From Planctomycetota bacterium (GTDB lineage Bacteria > Planctomycetota > Planctomycetia > Pirellulales > Pirellulaceae): a DNA stretch of 21,669 nt. Under the pieces are notes generated by a model. The model worked only from the letters and a program-made list of their open reading frames with translations, did not search any database and was not told the DNA's origin. The stretch spans positions 1 through 21,669 of the forward strand of contig JAPLNJ010000283.1 of NCBI GenBank assembly GCA_026692885.1, given 5' to 3'. Shown here piece by piece: positions 14,011 through 21,648 of this stretch; positions within the stretch are counted from its first letter, which is position 1; every line of letters begins with the position of its first letter. The position numbers and the translations under genes were made by a program.

Positions 14011-14583
14011 ATGCCCTTGCGCCTCAACATCGGATTGAGCAAGAAACTCGGATTACCCGACTACGGCAGCCTCGGTGCGTCCTGCAACGTGGACATCGAA
14101 CTGGACGCCGCCCTGCTGCAAACGGACCCCGAAGCGTTCCAGCGTCACGTCCGCAACGCCTACGACGCATGTCGCCGTGCGGTCCAGGAGGAACTGGCCC
14201 GCCACCAGGCCGCCCCGACCGCGGCTCCCACCAATCACCCGCCCGCGACCGCCGCGAGCGTCGGTGGCAACGGCAACGGCCACAGCGGCAACGGCAACGG
14301 TAATGGCCACACCAACGGCACCAACAGCAACGGCCAGAACGGGAATGGTCGCGGCAACGGCCACCCGGCGTCCGAGAAACAACTGACGTATGTCCGGCAA
14401 CTCGCCGGCCACATCAAGGGCCTCGGAGTGCGGCGACTGGATGCCCTGGCCCAAAAGATGTTCAACAAGCCCGTCGCCGGCTTGAGCAGCTTGGATGCGT
14501 CCGGTTTGATCGACGCGCTCAAAGGCATAAAGGCCGGCGAGATCGACCTCGACGCCGTGTTGGGAGGGACCACCACGCCATGA
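14011..14583 (+). CDS. two-domain protein with Gly/Asn-rich linker
   Basis: A 190-residue protein. The N-terminal domain (residues 1-68, [30 protein letters not shown]..., then [24 protein letters not shown]) has a beta region then a helix. Residues about 69-122 are a low-complexity linker dominated by G and N with some H and T (repeated NGNGH). The C-terminal domain ([32 protein letters not shown], then [20 protein letters not shown]) is helical and resembles the small domain that ends some phage recombination proteins. No family named with confidence. AAGGAG 6 nt before ATG 14011. Its stop overlaps the nuclease start (ATGA), which argues that the two act together. Confidence 0.75.
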   Translation: MPLRLNIGLSKKLGLPDYGSLGASCNVDIELDAALLQTDPEAFQRHVRNAYDACRRAVQEELARHQAAPTAAPTNHPPATAASVGGNGNGHSGNGNGNGHTNGTNSNGQNGNGRGNGHPASEKQLTYVRQLAGHIKGLGVRRLDALAQKMFNKPVAGLSSLDASGLIDALKGIKAGEIDLDAVLGGTTTP

Positions 14584-15329
14584 CCACCCAAACTCTGTTC
14601 GGCGACGAACTGCGAACGGGCCAAGGCGGCGTCTGGGCTTACGTCAGCCCCAGTCGCCTGGGCAAGTGGCTCAATGCCGGCTTGGAGCAGTTCTATCGTC
14701 ACCGCCACCTGGGTGTCACGCTGGAGGCGGCGGACGTCTGCCGCCGCATGTTGGAGTCGTGGGGGCCGACGATCGACGCGGAGAACATGACGTTCGAGTC
14801 GACGGAAGCCGAGCGTGCGTTGCAGCAGCAGGCAGCGGGTTTGGTCACGGCCTATCTCGCTCACGCCCCCACGGACGAGAAGCCGCTGGCGGTCGAGGTG
14901 GCTACCCAGGCTCAGTTGGTCGATCCGGCGACGGGCGAGGATCTCGGTATCCCGCTCGTCGGCATCATCGACCTGATCGTGGACAACACGGATGGCGCCG
15001 TGATCGCGGACTTCAAGACGGCGGCCCGCAGCAGCGAGCCGCTGGAAATCTTCCACGAACTTCAGCTCACCAGCTACGCCTACCTGTTTCGGCAACTGTC
15101 GGACCAGACGGAGGCCGGCCTGGAGATCCGATCGCTGGTGAAGACAAAGACGCCGAAGATCGAGTTTCACGGCTACCCCGCCCGCACGGACGTTCACTTC
15201 CGCCGGCTGTTCGCCGTGGTTCGCGAGTATCTCGACGCCCTGGACGCCGGCCGGTTCAACTACCGGCCCGGGTTTCATTGTGGGATGTGTGACTTCGCGA
15301 CTGGCCACTGCCGGGAGTGGAATGGCTGA
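14580..15329 (+). CDS. PD-(D/E)XK nuclease (RecB/Cas4-like)
   Basis: A 249-residue nuclease of the RecB/Cas4/AddB-C type. The N-terminal [12 protein letters not shown] (21-32) is the usual start of this fold. Active-site parts: E106 in [12 protein letters not shown] (128-135), VIADFKTA (141-148, with D144 and K146), and the [12 protein letters not shown] helix (160-171, Q162 and Y166). The C-terminus carries C234, C237 and C244 (CGMC-x6-C), the three C-terminal cysteines of the iron-sulphur type. The fourth, normally in the first helix as in LxxCP, is not there: this protein reads LNAGLEQF. The Fe-S cluster may be lost or use C54. The gene is coupled to the previous one by ATGA. Probably a DNA-end-processing or recombination nuclease. 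The fold call is secure. Confidence 0.88.
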   Translation: MTTQTLFGDELRTGQGGVWAYVSPSRLGKWLNAGLEQFYRHRHLGVTLEAADVCRRMLESWGPTIDAENMTFESTEAERALQQQAAGLVTAYLAHAPTDEKPLAVEVATQAQLVDPATGEDLGIPLVGIIDLIVDNTDGAVIADFKTAARSSEPLEIFHELQLTSYAYLFRQLSDQTEAGLEIRSLVKTKTPKIEFHGYPARTDVHFRRLFAVVREYLDALDAGRFNYRPGFHCGMCDFATGHCREWNG

Positions 15330-15350
15330 ATCGGTCTGTTCGTCCGTTCT

Positions 15351-15386
15351 GCCCCGCCGACGCTGCATCTGTGGCTCGGCGTGGGC
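15351..15386. terminator. hairpin between convergent genes
   Basis: GCCCCGCCGA (15351-15360) pairs with TCGGCGTGGGC (15376-15386) with one bulged base. It lies in the 140-nt gap between the rightward nuclease gene and the leftward metalloprotease gene and could serve both. No T-run, so the call is tentative. Confidence 0.4.
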
Positions 15387-15469
15387 AGGCGGCGGACCGG
15401 GTGTTTGTGGGCCAGCGCCAGCAAGGCCCCCTTCTCTTACCTATCAGCGACCGTGGTTGCTAGATCGTC

Positions 15470-16426
15470 TCACGACCTGTATGCCACGAGATCACGATAC
15501 GCTTCCGATGCATAGAACTCGCGGATGCCGTGGACCCTTCTCACCAGGTAGGGGTGGGTCATCAATGTCTCGCTCAGCTTGGCGAGTCGGCTCCGGTCTA
15601 GGTCCCCCGCCTGCTCGATGAAGTCCATGATCATCATTTTCTTGAACAGTTCAGGCCCGACCGCCAGCTTGCAGAACGCCGAAAGCACGGACGTTGGGTC
15701 GCGACTTGCCAACAGCCCCCCTCGGTCAGCGGTGTATTCGGCTTTCCGACTCCACCACCGAAACACAAACTGTAGGATGTGGGAGATGACTGGTATCCCG
15801 ATACCCGCCGCAGGATTGAGCAGAACAAGGAGCGTGGTGTGGCCGCACTTGATGTGCGTGAACTCATGGCCGATGATCGTGAGCAGTTCTTTCGGGCTCA
15901 TCGCCTCGACCAACGCTGAGTGCAGGACAACGCTTTTCTTACCAAAGCATCCAATCGCTGCCGCGTTGAGCACCGGACTGAAGTGAACAAATATGTCTGG
16001 CCGCTTCATGTCCAGCCGAGCCGCCGCCAGTTCCGCAGCCGCATTGATCTCCGGAAACTGGCTCGGCGAGACTTTCACGGCACCGCCGATCAACTGGCTC
16101 TGCTGGACCCATACGACGATGGCGGTGAACGCTACCAGGATTGGTAGCAACAGCCACGTGCCGATGTACGCGAGCAACAGCATCGTGAGTGCGACCGCAC
16201 CGATGCCGAACCACATCGCCGTCTGCTCTCCCGCAGCGGAAAGCCGCGAGAACTTCGCACTGGGCGCACCAGCGCCGCGTGACCGAGTAGCAGACGCCTG
16301 ATCGTGCGTGAACTGGTGGTTGCAGCGGGGGCAGGTTATGTGGAGTTCCTTGCCCAGATCAGGAACCCGCAACTGTTGTCCGCAGTTGCGACATCGCAGT
16401 ACATCGGATGGTCCTTGGACGGCCAT
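15470..16426 (-). CDS. M48-family membrane metalloprotease with N-terminal zinc ribbon
   Basis: A 318-residue membrane zinc protease (HtpX/Ste24-like M48). The order is: a zinc ribbon at residues 12-35 (C-R-N-C ... C-P-R-C, with LRVPDLGKEL between), a hydrophobic stretch about 70-107 (two segments), then the protease with IIGHEFTHIKCGH (catalytic HEFTH 187-191) and the downstream E230 of SRKAEYTADRGG, the usual third ligand. I chose ATG 16426: the frame continues upstream but that part is the coding shadow of the neighbouring gene, and an AGG lies about 9 nt ahead of it. It follows the J-domain gene on the same strand with a 74-nt gap, and shares its zinc ribbon. Quality control of membrane proteins is the likely role. 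Confidence 0.88.
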   Translation of the reverse strand: MAVQGPSDVLRCRNCGQQLRVPDLGKELHITCPRCNHQFTHDQASATRSRGAGAPSAKFSRLSAAGEQTAMWFGIGAVALTMLLLAYIGTWLLLPILVAFTAIVVWVQQSQLIGGAVKVSPSQFPEINAAAELAAARLDMKRPDIFVHFSPVLNAAAIGCFGKKSVVLHSALVEAMSPKELLTIIGHEFTHIKCGHTTLLVLLNPAAGIGIPVISHILQFVFRWWSRKAEYTADRGGLLASRDPTSVLSAFCKLAVGPELFKKMMIMDFIEQAGDLDRSRLAKLSETLMTHPYLVRRVHGIREFYASEAYRDLVAYRS

Positions 16427-16500
16427 GTCGCAGTTACCTGAGGGGAACGCGAGTATCTCGCCATGCACGATGGACGGCTGCGGCCTATGGAGTGTATCGC

Positions 16501-17328
16501 CTAGACCGACAAGCCGTGCGTGAACTTGTTGCCGCATTTCGGGCAGGTGACGACCAAGTCCTTGCCCAATCTCGGAACGCGGAGTTTCTGCCCGCACTTC
16601 TGACAGGCAAACGACTCATACTCAACGCTGGCAATCCCTTGGGATTGTCCATTGGTGTTGTTCGTTGAGGCTCGGGGCGGCGTTGATCCGACGAGCGTGT
16701 CGCGGAGCGAGCGATGTATGAGTTGTCCAAGCCAAGCACCCAGGAGTCCTGGTGCTCCAAGTAGGACGAGCTTGGGAATCGGATGGCGAACCGCTTGAAG
16801 CATGCCATCGAGAACACCGCTTCCAGGCTGGCCCGACATCCACACACGAACCATCGCCGGATACAGGCCGGTGAGAAAACCAAGGACCACGATGCCAAGC
16901 ACAGCTCCAACACCGATGAACACGGCACCAGACTGACTGCCTTCGATAGTGGGCGCGCTGATCCCACCCCAAATCTGTTCCTTGCCGTACTTCGCGTCCT
17001 TGAGGTCAGACAAGAACCCTTCCATCCATTTCTCGAACTGTGCCCATTGTTTGGGGTAGTCCCTGGCCTTGTCGCGGATCGGCTGGGTCTCGCTCAGCCA
17101 TTCCGCCAGCATCTCGTTGTCGAGGCTTCTAGCGAGAACGCGGTCGTACTCCGCCCGCTGCGCGGAGTCGGACAGGATGAAATACGCCTCGTTGATCAGT
17201 ACCATCTGGGCGTTCGAGCCGCCGTGGTCTGGATGATTCTTGATGGCGGCTTGCCGATAGGCGCGGCACAGCGCCTCAAGAGTCACATCGGGTTGAACAC
17301 CTAGTATCTCGTAGTAGTTGGGTTGCAT
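16501..17328 (-). CDS. membrane J-domain protein with C-terminal zinc ribbon
   Basis: A 275-residue protein. MQPNYYEILGVQPDVTLEALCRAYRQAAIKNHPDHGGSNA is a complete J domain with HPD at 32-34, so it should stimulate an Hsp70 (DnaK). Then comes a charged helix (65-115), two hydrophobic membrane segments (about 133-160 and 186-206), a polar Ser/Asn/Thr linker, and a C-terminal zinc ribbon (ACQKC 241-245 ... TCPKC 261-265, FTH). I chose ATG 17328, where the J domain starts; the longer frame has no domain ahead. It is the probable first gene of a leftward pair with the M48 protease. Together they suggest chaperone-assisted proteolysis at the membrane. The region upstream (17329-17782) is the structured non-coding stretch. 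Confidence 0.9.
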   Translation of the reverse strand: MQPNYYEILGVQPDVTLEALCRAYRQAAIKNHPDHGGSNAQMVLINEAYFILSDSAQRAEYDRVLARSLDNEMLAEWLSETQPIRDKARDYPKQWAQFEKWMEGFLSDLKDAKYGKEQIWGGISAPTIEGSQSGAVFIGVGAVLGIVVLGFLTGLYPAMVRVWMSGQPGSGVLDGMLQAVRHPIPKLVLLGAPGLLGAWLGQLIHRSLRDTLVGSTPPRASTNNTNGQSQGIASVEYESFACQKCGQKLRVPRLGKDLVVTCPKCGNKFTHGLSV

Positions 17329-17782
17329 CTCGAAAGTCCTCTCCACAAAGCCCGACCAGGCTTTGGCGCAGCAAAAAGGGCGTCGAACCGATACCGCTCC
17401 GAGAGCCCCCGCCAAGGGGCAGACTAGAACAGCATGGCCGACGCCCCTTACGGGGCGCGGTCCAATGCTGCTTCTAGTCTTCAAGAGCTGTTACAGCTCA
17501 GGTTGGCGGGTTTCTCGGAAGCAGTAGGACGCTTGCGCGTCGTTCAAGTTGTACGGGTAGGCCGTCAAGCGGCCCCTAATATCGTGACATACGCCTCCAG
17601 GTTGGTCGTAACGGGTTACGCCGGCAGAGCTTCCAGGCCGACGACGTCAAACAGTCTAGCGATGTGCAAGGCACTGTGGAAGCATCCCCCGGGGTTCGGG
17701 GATCACTTGGGCAGGCCGGAATCCCCGCGGCAGTGATGCAGGCCGAGTCCCATCATCCGGTCGAACGGTCCTCGATGGCCCC
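17329..17782. other. 454-nt gene-free stretch packed with hairpins
   Basis: No believable gene lies here; the short open frames have random composition. The sequence is instead highly structured and non-repetitive, with eight consecutive hairpins between 17346 and 17703 (see the ncRNA entry). It separates two leftward genes, so it could be a 5' leader of the J-domain gene, or an independent transcript on either strand. Confidence 0.7.
17346..17737. ncRNA. candidate structured non-coding RNA (possibly HEARO/omegaRNA-like)
   Basis: Perfect or near-perfect stems in order: 17346-17365 (CAAAGCC/GGCTTTG), 17405-17420 (GCCCC/GGGGC), 17422-17479 (a nested stem: GACTAGAA-CAGCAT at 17422-17435 pairs with ATGCTGCTTCTAGTC at 17465-17479, with one bulge; inside it CCG/CGG, then CGCCCC/GGGGCG at 17442-17457), 17485-17499 (GAGCTG-TTA-CAGCTC), 17528-17541 (GACGC/GCGTC), 17560-17574 (GGCCG/CGGCC), 17607-17620 (CGTAAC/GTTACG) and 17684-17703 (ATCCCC/GGGGAT). 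ATCACT (17702) can also pair with AGTGAT (17732), giving an alternative to the last stem. Eight stems in about 360 nt is far more than expected for plain intergenic DNA. A solitary IscB-type guide RNA (HEARO) without its protein gene is one idea, judged on general layout only; strand and ends are not determined. Confidence 0.4.
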
Positions 17783-18961
17783 TCAGCGTTTCCCGGGATC
17801 TTCTTTTTCCGCGACGGGGTGTCCCGCGTGCATCAATGTGCCCCACGACGCAAAGGGAGTCTGCCAACCCTCCGGGCGGCTCTTTTCGACGACCTGCCCG
17901 GTGAACGGCATCGCAAGGCCAATCCGATCGTGGTAATGGTGGTAAACCCGTTCGTAAATGCTGCTGAACCGGCCGCGTGCTTTGTCCGAAATCGCCGGGT
18001 AGTTGTTATTGCCCGCGTGGCTGCGGTACGGTTCGTAGCGCACGTCGTGGCCCAGGTTGTACTTGGAAGTGTACTCAAAGCCCAAAGCAAGTCGATTGTC
18101 GTACGCCCCGTACAGATCCACGTCCTGCTTCCAGGCGATCTCGGCCGCGCAGCCCAGGTAGCCGAGTCCCATCTGCGTGTGGGCTTGGTCCCGGCCGCTC
18201 TCCTGGCACTCGCCGAAGTCGTTGATGTAGTGCTGGATTGCCCCGTTGCCCTGGCCGTTCAAGTAGTAGTCCGCGGCGCGCTGGAACATGTCCCGGTCAT
18301 CGAGAAACACGCCCATCGCCAGCATCGTCTGGATCATGGCGGCGTCCCAGTTGCCGTTGGCCGCGGGGTAGAAGTCCTTGATGATCGGGTAGAACAAGTT
18401 CCGCAGCAGGTGCTCGAACTGCTTTTGGTCGTTGCCGCTCCAGCCGGCTTGGGTGTGCCGGATGATCTCGGCGGCGTTGACGAAGTTGATTCCGACCATG
18501 CCGACCAGCAGCTTGGCGTCATGGCCGCCAACCGATTTGAGCGTGGTCGAGTAGGCGTTCAGGATGGCGATGGCCTTGTCCGCATGGCGCTTCTCGTCGG
18601 TGACACACCACTGGATCGCGTGAGCGTAGGCCCCGGCAGCATCCCGCATCAGGTCCGTGCCGCCGATGTCGGGATTGTTGTAGGGACCCCGGACGACGTT
18701 CGCGGCCGGCTTGGGCTTCCAGTCCAGCTTGGAGATGGTGTCGCCGCGGAGTCCCTCCCAGGCCGCTTTCCAGGGGGCATCCCCCGCGGCGACCTTCGAT
18801 TTCACGAAGTCCAGTTCCGCCCGGCTGTGCAAAATGCCGGGGTGCGTGAACGGCTTGTCGGCAGCGAGACTGCTTCCGGTCCCGATGGGCAGCGTGACCC
18901 CGGCGGCAGCCACGGCGGTGGAACGTACGAACTCGCGACGAGTGAGAATGGATCGCGGCAT
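17783..18961 (-). CDS. alginate lyase family protein, Tat-exported
   Basis: A 392-residue secreted polysaccharide lyase-like protein of the alginate-lyase (PF05426) type. The N-terminus LTRREFVRSTAVAAAGVTLP is a twin-arginine signal (RREF) with a hydrophobic core; cleavage is probably near A33-A34. The mature part is the all-helical toroid fold: HPGILHSRAELDFVKSKV, NGNWDAAMIQTMLAMGVF (202-219), GECQESGRDQAHTQMGLGYL (250-269, with R257, Q259 and H261 as candidate catalytic/substrate residues). I chose ATG 18961, with GGAG 8 nt upstream (caggagactgccATG); eight extra residues at the earlier start would disturb the signal. Located 30 nt downstream of the SGNH hydrolase gene, so co-expressed. The substrate is unknown: other uronate polymers are possible. 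Confidence 0.87.
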   Translation of the reverse strand: MPRSILTRREFVRSTAVAAAGVTLPIGTGSSLAADKPFTHPGILHSRAELDFVKSKVAAGDAPWKAAWEGLRGDTISKLDWKPKPAANVVRGPYNNPDIGGTDLMRDAAGAYAHAIQWCVTDEKRHADKAIAILNAYSTTLKSVGGHDAKLLVGMVGINFVNAAEIIRHTQAGWSGNDQKQFEHLLRNLFYPIIKDFYPAANGNWDAAMIQTMLAMGVFLDDRDMFQRAADYYLNGQGNGAIQHYINDFGECQESGRDQAHTQMGLGYLGCAAEIAWKQDVDLYGAYDNRLALGFEYTSKYNLGHDVRYEPYRSHAGNNNYPAISDKARGRFSSIYERVYHHYHDRIGLAMPFTGQVVEKSRPEGWQTPFASWGTLMHAGHPVAEKEDPGKR

Positions 18962-18991
18962 GGCAGTCTCCTGATGGGGTTTCACCCGAGC

Positions 18992-19987
18992 TTACGGATG
19001 ACCGGCGGACGCGGCGACTTGCTGGAACTGCTTGATGCCTTCCCAGGCGATCCGTTGCAGATCGGCGCGGTCCTGGGCGGAGAAGGTTCGTTTGAGCGGC
19101 CCGCCGTCAGGGTCTTGGGCTGGCTTGCCGTCCTTGGTGCGGTTGTCGTTCACCGTGTCGATAGGCAGACCCTCGGGGCTGCGGTTGAACAGGGCGGCAT
19201 AGAGCGTGCCTGCGGTGAGATAACCCATCGTCTGGTTCAGATGGCCATCGTTGACGTATCGCAGGGTCAGGTCCGGCCGGACCGTCTGGCAGCGCAGGGC
19301 TACCATCGACATGGGCACAACAATGGCGTCGATCTGCTTGGCCAAGGCTGCGATGGTCTTGGCCTTCTCGGTTACCACAGCCGCATCGGGCGGGGCCGTC
19401 AGGGGTTTGCTGTTCTGCGTGGTGGGCGTCGTCTCGTACAGGACCACACGCCCGCCTTGGGCCTTGATTAACTCGGCGAACTTCGGCGCATACTGGGCGT
19501 ACAGCGACTTGTCGCCCTCCAGGTCGTCCCGGTACGACTGAAGCACGACGAAGTCCCATTTCTTGCGTCGACTCTCCAGGGACTTGCTCAGATCCCGGTG
19601 GCGGGTCAGCGCAGAAGGGGCGTATCTGTCCTTGGGGTCCTTGGCGACCATTTCCTCCAGCGATTTGACCGTGGCCTGCTCTTCCGCGGCCGTCAAGTCG
19701 GAAATCCGCACGAAGTTCTGGGTGCCCAGCCGCCAGTGATCCACCAGCCGCCGTCCGCCATACAGGACCGTTGTCACCTCGAAACGCAGGGTCGGGTCGC
19801 CGGCCTCGGCCATCGCCTTGACGACCTGCGCCAAGTTGTGGGAGGCAGTGAAGCTGTTGCCGATGAACAGGACGTTGAGTGTTTTTTGCTCCGCAGCTTG
19901 ACGCGACGGCTCGGCGGCCGGCGACACGCTGGACACTAGGATCGTGGCGGCGAGCATCGTCGCCATGCTGAGAAGGGGCTTGCGCAT
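18992..19987 (-). CDS. secreted SGNH/GDSL-type hydrolase
   Basis: A 331-residue exported protein. MRKPLLSMATMLAATILVSSVSPAAEP is a Sec signal peptide, cut near A25. The SGNH fold shows block I as VLFIGNSFTASHN (39-51, with S45 as nucleophile), GGRR (77-80, block II glycine area), VVLQSYRDD (147-155), and a C-terminal block V NDGHLNQTMGYL (246-257, with D247 and H249 as the catalytic pair). The protein probably removes acyl groups from a carbohydrate. I chose ATG 19987, with AAGGAG 9 nt ahead (ccaaggagaatgtctcATG); the open frame runs on upstream but lacks sense. The neighbouring alginate-lyase-type protein suggests joint breakdown of an acylated polysaccharide. Confidence 0.87.
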   Translation of the reverse strand: MRKPLLSMATMLAATILVSSVSPAAEPSRQAAEQKTLNVLFIGNSFTASHNLAQVVKAMAEAGDPTLRFEVTTVLYGGRRLVDHWRLGTQNFVRISDLTAAEEQATVKSLEEMVAKDPKDRYAPSALTRHRDLSKSLESRRKKWDFVVLQSYRDDLEGDKSLYAQYAPKFAELIKAQGGRVVLYETTPTTQNSKPLTAPPDAAVVTEKAKTIAALAKQIDAIVVPMSMVALRCQTVRPDLTLRYVNDGHLNQTMGYLTAGTLYAALFNRSPEGLPIDTVNDNRTKDGKPAQDPDGGPLKRTFSAQDRADLQRIAWEGIKQFQQVAASAGHP

Positions 19988-20339
19988 GAGACATTCTCCT
20001 TGGAACCTGTTCGCGAACTTACGGGATACGTCGCCTTTCCAGACATGGCTTGGTGATGTACCTGGTCTGCCCGGTATCGCCCGTCCCGACTTGGAATCGA
20101 CGTTTTCGCAGCCTTCCTTTGTAGCCCCCGCCGCGTGCCGGGGAAAGTGTTGGCTTGAACGCGCGAGCATCGCCGCGGTCAGGGGCCGACCGAAGGTCGA
20201 GATCGTGGCCGTCTCCGTAAGCAACTGCGACAAACTGGCCAGGGAGCTGGCCGGCCGACTGCGATAACGTGAACCGTGTCCGTTGCCTGCTGACTTGGCG
20301 AGGGGCCGCGGCGAAGATCGGGGGCCCGCACGCATCGGG
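19988..20339. other. 352-nt intergenic stretch
   Basis: I recognise no gene. Open frames exist on both strands (the plus-strand one ends about 20267) but without ribosome site or family resemblance. It should hold the promoter of the leftward SGNH/lyase pair at its left end and the terminator of the right-hand pair at its right end; I see no clear consensus for either. A fragment of a decayed gene, for example the 20070-20265 part, is possible but unproven. Confidence 0.5.
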
Positions 20340-20891
20340 CTACGGTAATCCGGATCGCCGGCGTTGTTCCCGTTCCTCACGCTTCTGCCAGGCCGCACTC
20401 GATCTTGCCCGCCGCCGTGCCGCGTCCCAGTCACCGCGCAGAGCTGCTGCGAAATCGGACACTCGTGTCCGACGCGGGGTACGCGGGGCTGGGCCGACGC
20501 CAAGAAACGGATTTAGAGCCCGCATCAGCGCGGCGATCTCCGGGTTGTCCGGCACGCCGCTCGGACTGGCGGCGGTGATGAGTTCCTCGGCTTTCTGACG
20601 GACGGCGGCTGAACGGTGCCGCAGCAGCGACTGCAAGCTGAATAACTCGGTCGGCCCCAGCGGGAGGCCAAACTCTTGGACAAGATTGAGCAGCCGCAGC
20701 CGATCCTTTGCGGGCTTGCCAGGTTCGGTGGCTTTCGCAATCAGGATTTGCGCTGCAAATCGCTGCCGTGCGGCTGTGCGCTCAGCCGAGCCTTCGCCCG
20801 GTTCGAGACTGCGACCGGCGGAGCCGTCGTTTGTTGCTTCATCCATTGTGCCCCGTCCTTTCTGCGTACCGGCCTGCGTAGCGTCGTCCAT
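20340..20891 (-). CDS. hypothetical protein, Arg-rich C-terminus
   Basis: A 183-residue protein. An acidic, low-complexity N-terminus (residues 1-38) leads to a helical middle, FAAQILIAKATEPGKPAKDRLRLLNLVQEFGLPLGPTELFSLQSLLRHRSAAVRQKAEELITAA (45-108), then a strongly basic tail (PRTPRRTRVSDFAAALRGDWDAARRRARSSAAWQKREEREQRRRSGLP). The tail suggests nucleic-acid binding; no family recognised. I chose ATG 20891 because GGAGG lies 8 nt upstream (ctggaggatgatgtcATG); ATG 20846 is a second possibility and the longer GTG frame at 20990 overlaps the upstream gene. It lies 85 nt after the 223-residue gene. Confidence 0.65.
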   Translation of the reverse strand: MDDATQAGTQKGRGTMDEATNDGSAGRSLEPGEGSAERTAARQRFAAQILIAKATEPGKPAKDRLRLLNLVQEFGLPLGPTELFSLQSLLRHRSAAVRQKAEELITAASPSGVPDNPEIAALMRALNPFLGVGPAPRTPRRTRVSDFAAALRGDWDAARRRARSSAAWQKREEREQRRRSGLP

Positions 20892-20976
20892 GACATCATC
20901 CTCCAGTCGTTCGTGCCCGTTGGTCGACGGAGCGGATTTGAGCCTCCGGCCGAGATCGCCAACGACGATGTTGCCG

Positions 20977-21648
20977 TCACCCGTCGACACCGAGTCCCAC
21001 GGGTTCTAGAAACGCCGCGATCCGGTTGTGGCCGTTGAACCGGCCAGCCTCGCTCGCCGGGCGATTCTTCGGACCTGCCAGGGCCGGTTCCGCGCTGCCA
21101 TGTTCGTGCCCTTGGGAGTGCGGGACACGTTCTTGAAGAGCAGCACCGCCATGGTCTTGTACAGCATCAGAATGGTCGTGGACGGCACCGGACGGCTTGT
21201 TCTCGACTTGCAGGCCACGCACGAGCATGAGCGCCTTGAGCGCCGCGTCGTACATGCGGTGCGTCTGCTCTTCGCGTCGGGCCCAATACTTCGCCCATGC
21301 CAGATCCTTCTGGCTGCGGGCGCAGCATGCTTGCACATGTTGGAGCTGCTGCCAACACGCGACGACCCTTTCGACCGCCATGCGTTCCAACGGGGTGGGA
21401 GATGGACCGGCCAGTTCGCGACGTCTTTTTGCTGCCTGACGCTTGACGGCTGTGCCGGCCAGCCACTCGCCGTCCGTGGCGAACTCCACGAACGCCGTCT
21501 CCGCAACACGGGCCAGTTCGCCGAACTGTTCCCACAGAAACTCGTTGGAGTTCAAGAACCGCTTCAGTGCCTGCTGGGCTTCACGGTCTCCGCGGTTTGC
21601 CCGACGACGAAGTTTCTCAAACGCTTCGGCGGTGGTCATCCGCTTCAC
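20977..21648 (-). CDS. hypothetical basic protein, possibly continuing beyond the window
   Basis: At least 223 residues: TTAEAFEKLRRRANRGDREAQQALKRFLNSN..., a helix-rich, Arg/Lys-rich protein. Helices continue at ERMAVERVVACWQQLQHVQACCARSQKDLAWAKYWARREEQTHRMYDAALKALMLVRGLQVE (about 88-150); the tail (150-223) is low-complexity, rich in H, S, A and G. No family recognised. The start is uncertain: GTG 21648 and ATG 21639 are both possible without a clear ribosome site, and the frame stays open to the edge of the window through a run of proline codons, so the true start may lie outside. It would be the first gene of a leftward pair with the 183-residue protein. Confidence 0.62.
   Translation of the reverse strand: MKRMTTAEAFEKLRRRANRGDREAQQALKRFLNSNEFLWEQFGELARVAETAFVEFATDGEWLAGTAVKRQAAKRRRELAGPSPTPLERMAVERVVACWQQLQHVQACCARSQKDLAWAKYWARREEQTHRMYDAALKALMLVRGLQVENKPSGAVHDHSDAVQDHGGAALQERVPHSQGHEHGSAEPALAGPKNRPASEAGRFNGHNRIAAFLEPVGLGVDG

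Noticed and set aside
14260..14360. The repeated GGCAACGGC-like units as a tandem DNA repeat or CRISPR-like array
   Set aside because: They are the codons of the Gly/Asn linker within a clear gene; units are short, irregular and without spacers.
14235..15368. 377-residue open frame on the minus strand
   Set aside because: Shadow of the linker-protein and nuclease genes; the repeated P-L-P-L tail is the antisense of the Gly/Asn repeat.
17485..17560. A tRNA-like stretch (hairpin followed by GTTCAAGTT)
   Set aside because: The arms do not make a cloverleaf of proper lengths and no acceptor stem closes it.
17819..19471. 550-residue open frame on the plus strand
   Set aside because: It lies opposite two exported enzymes with intact motifs and signal peptides, and has no recognisable domain or ribosome site.
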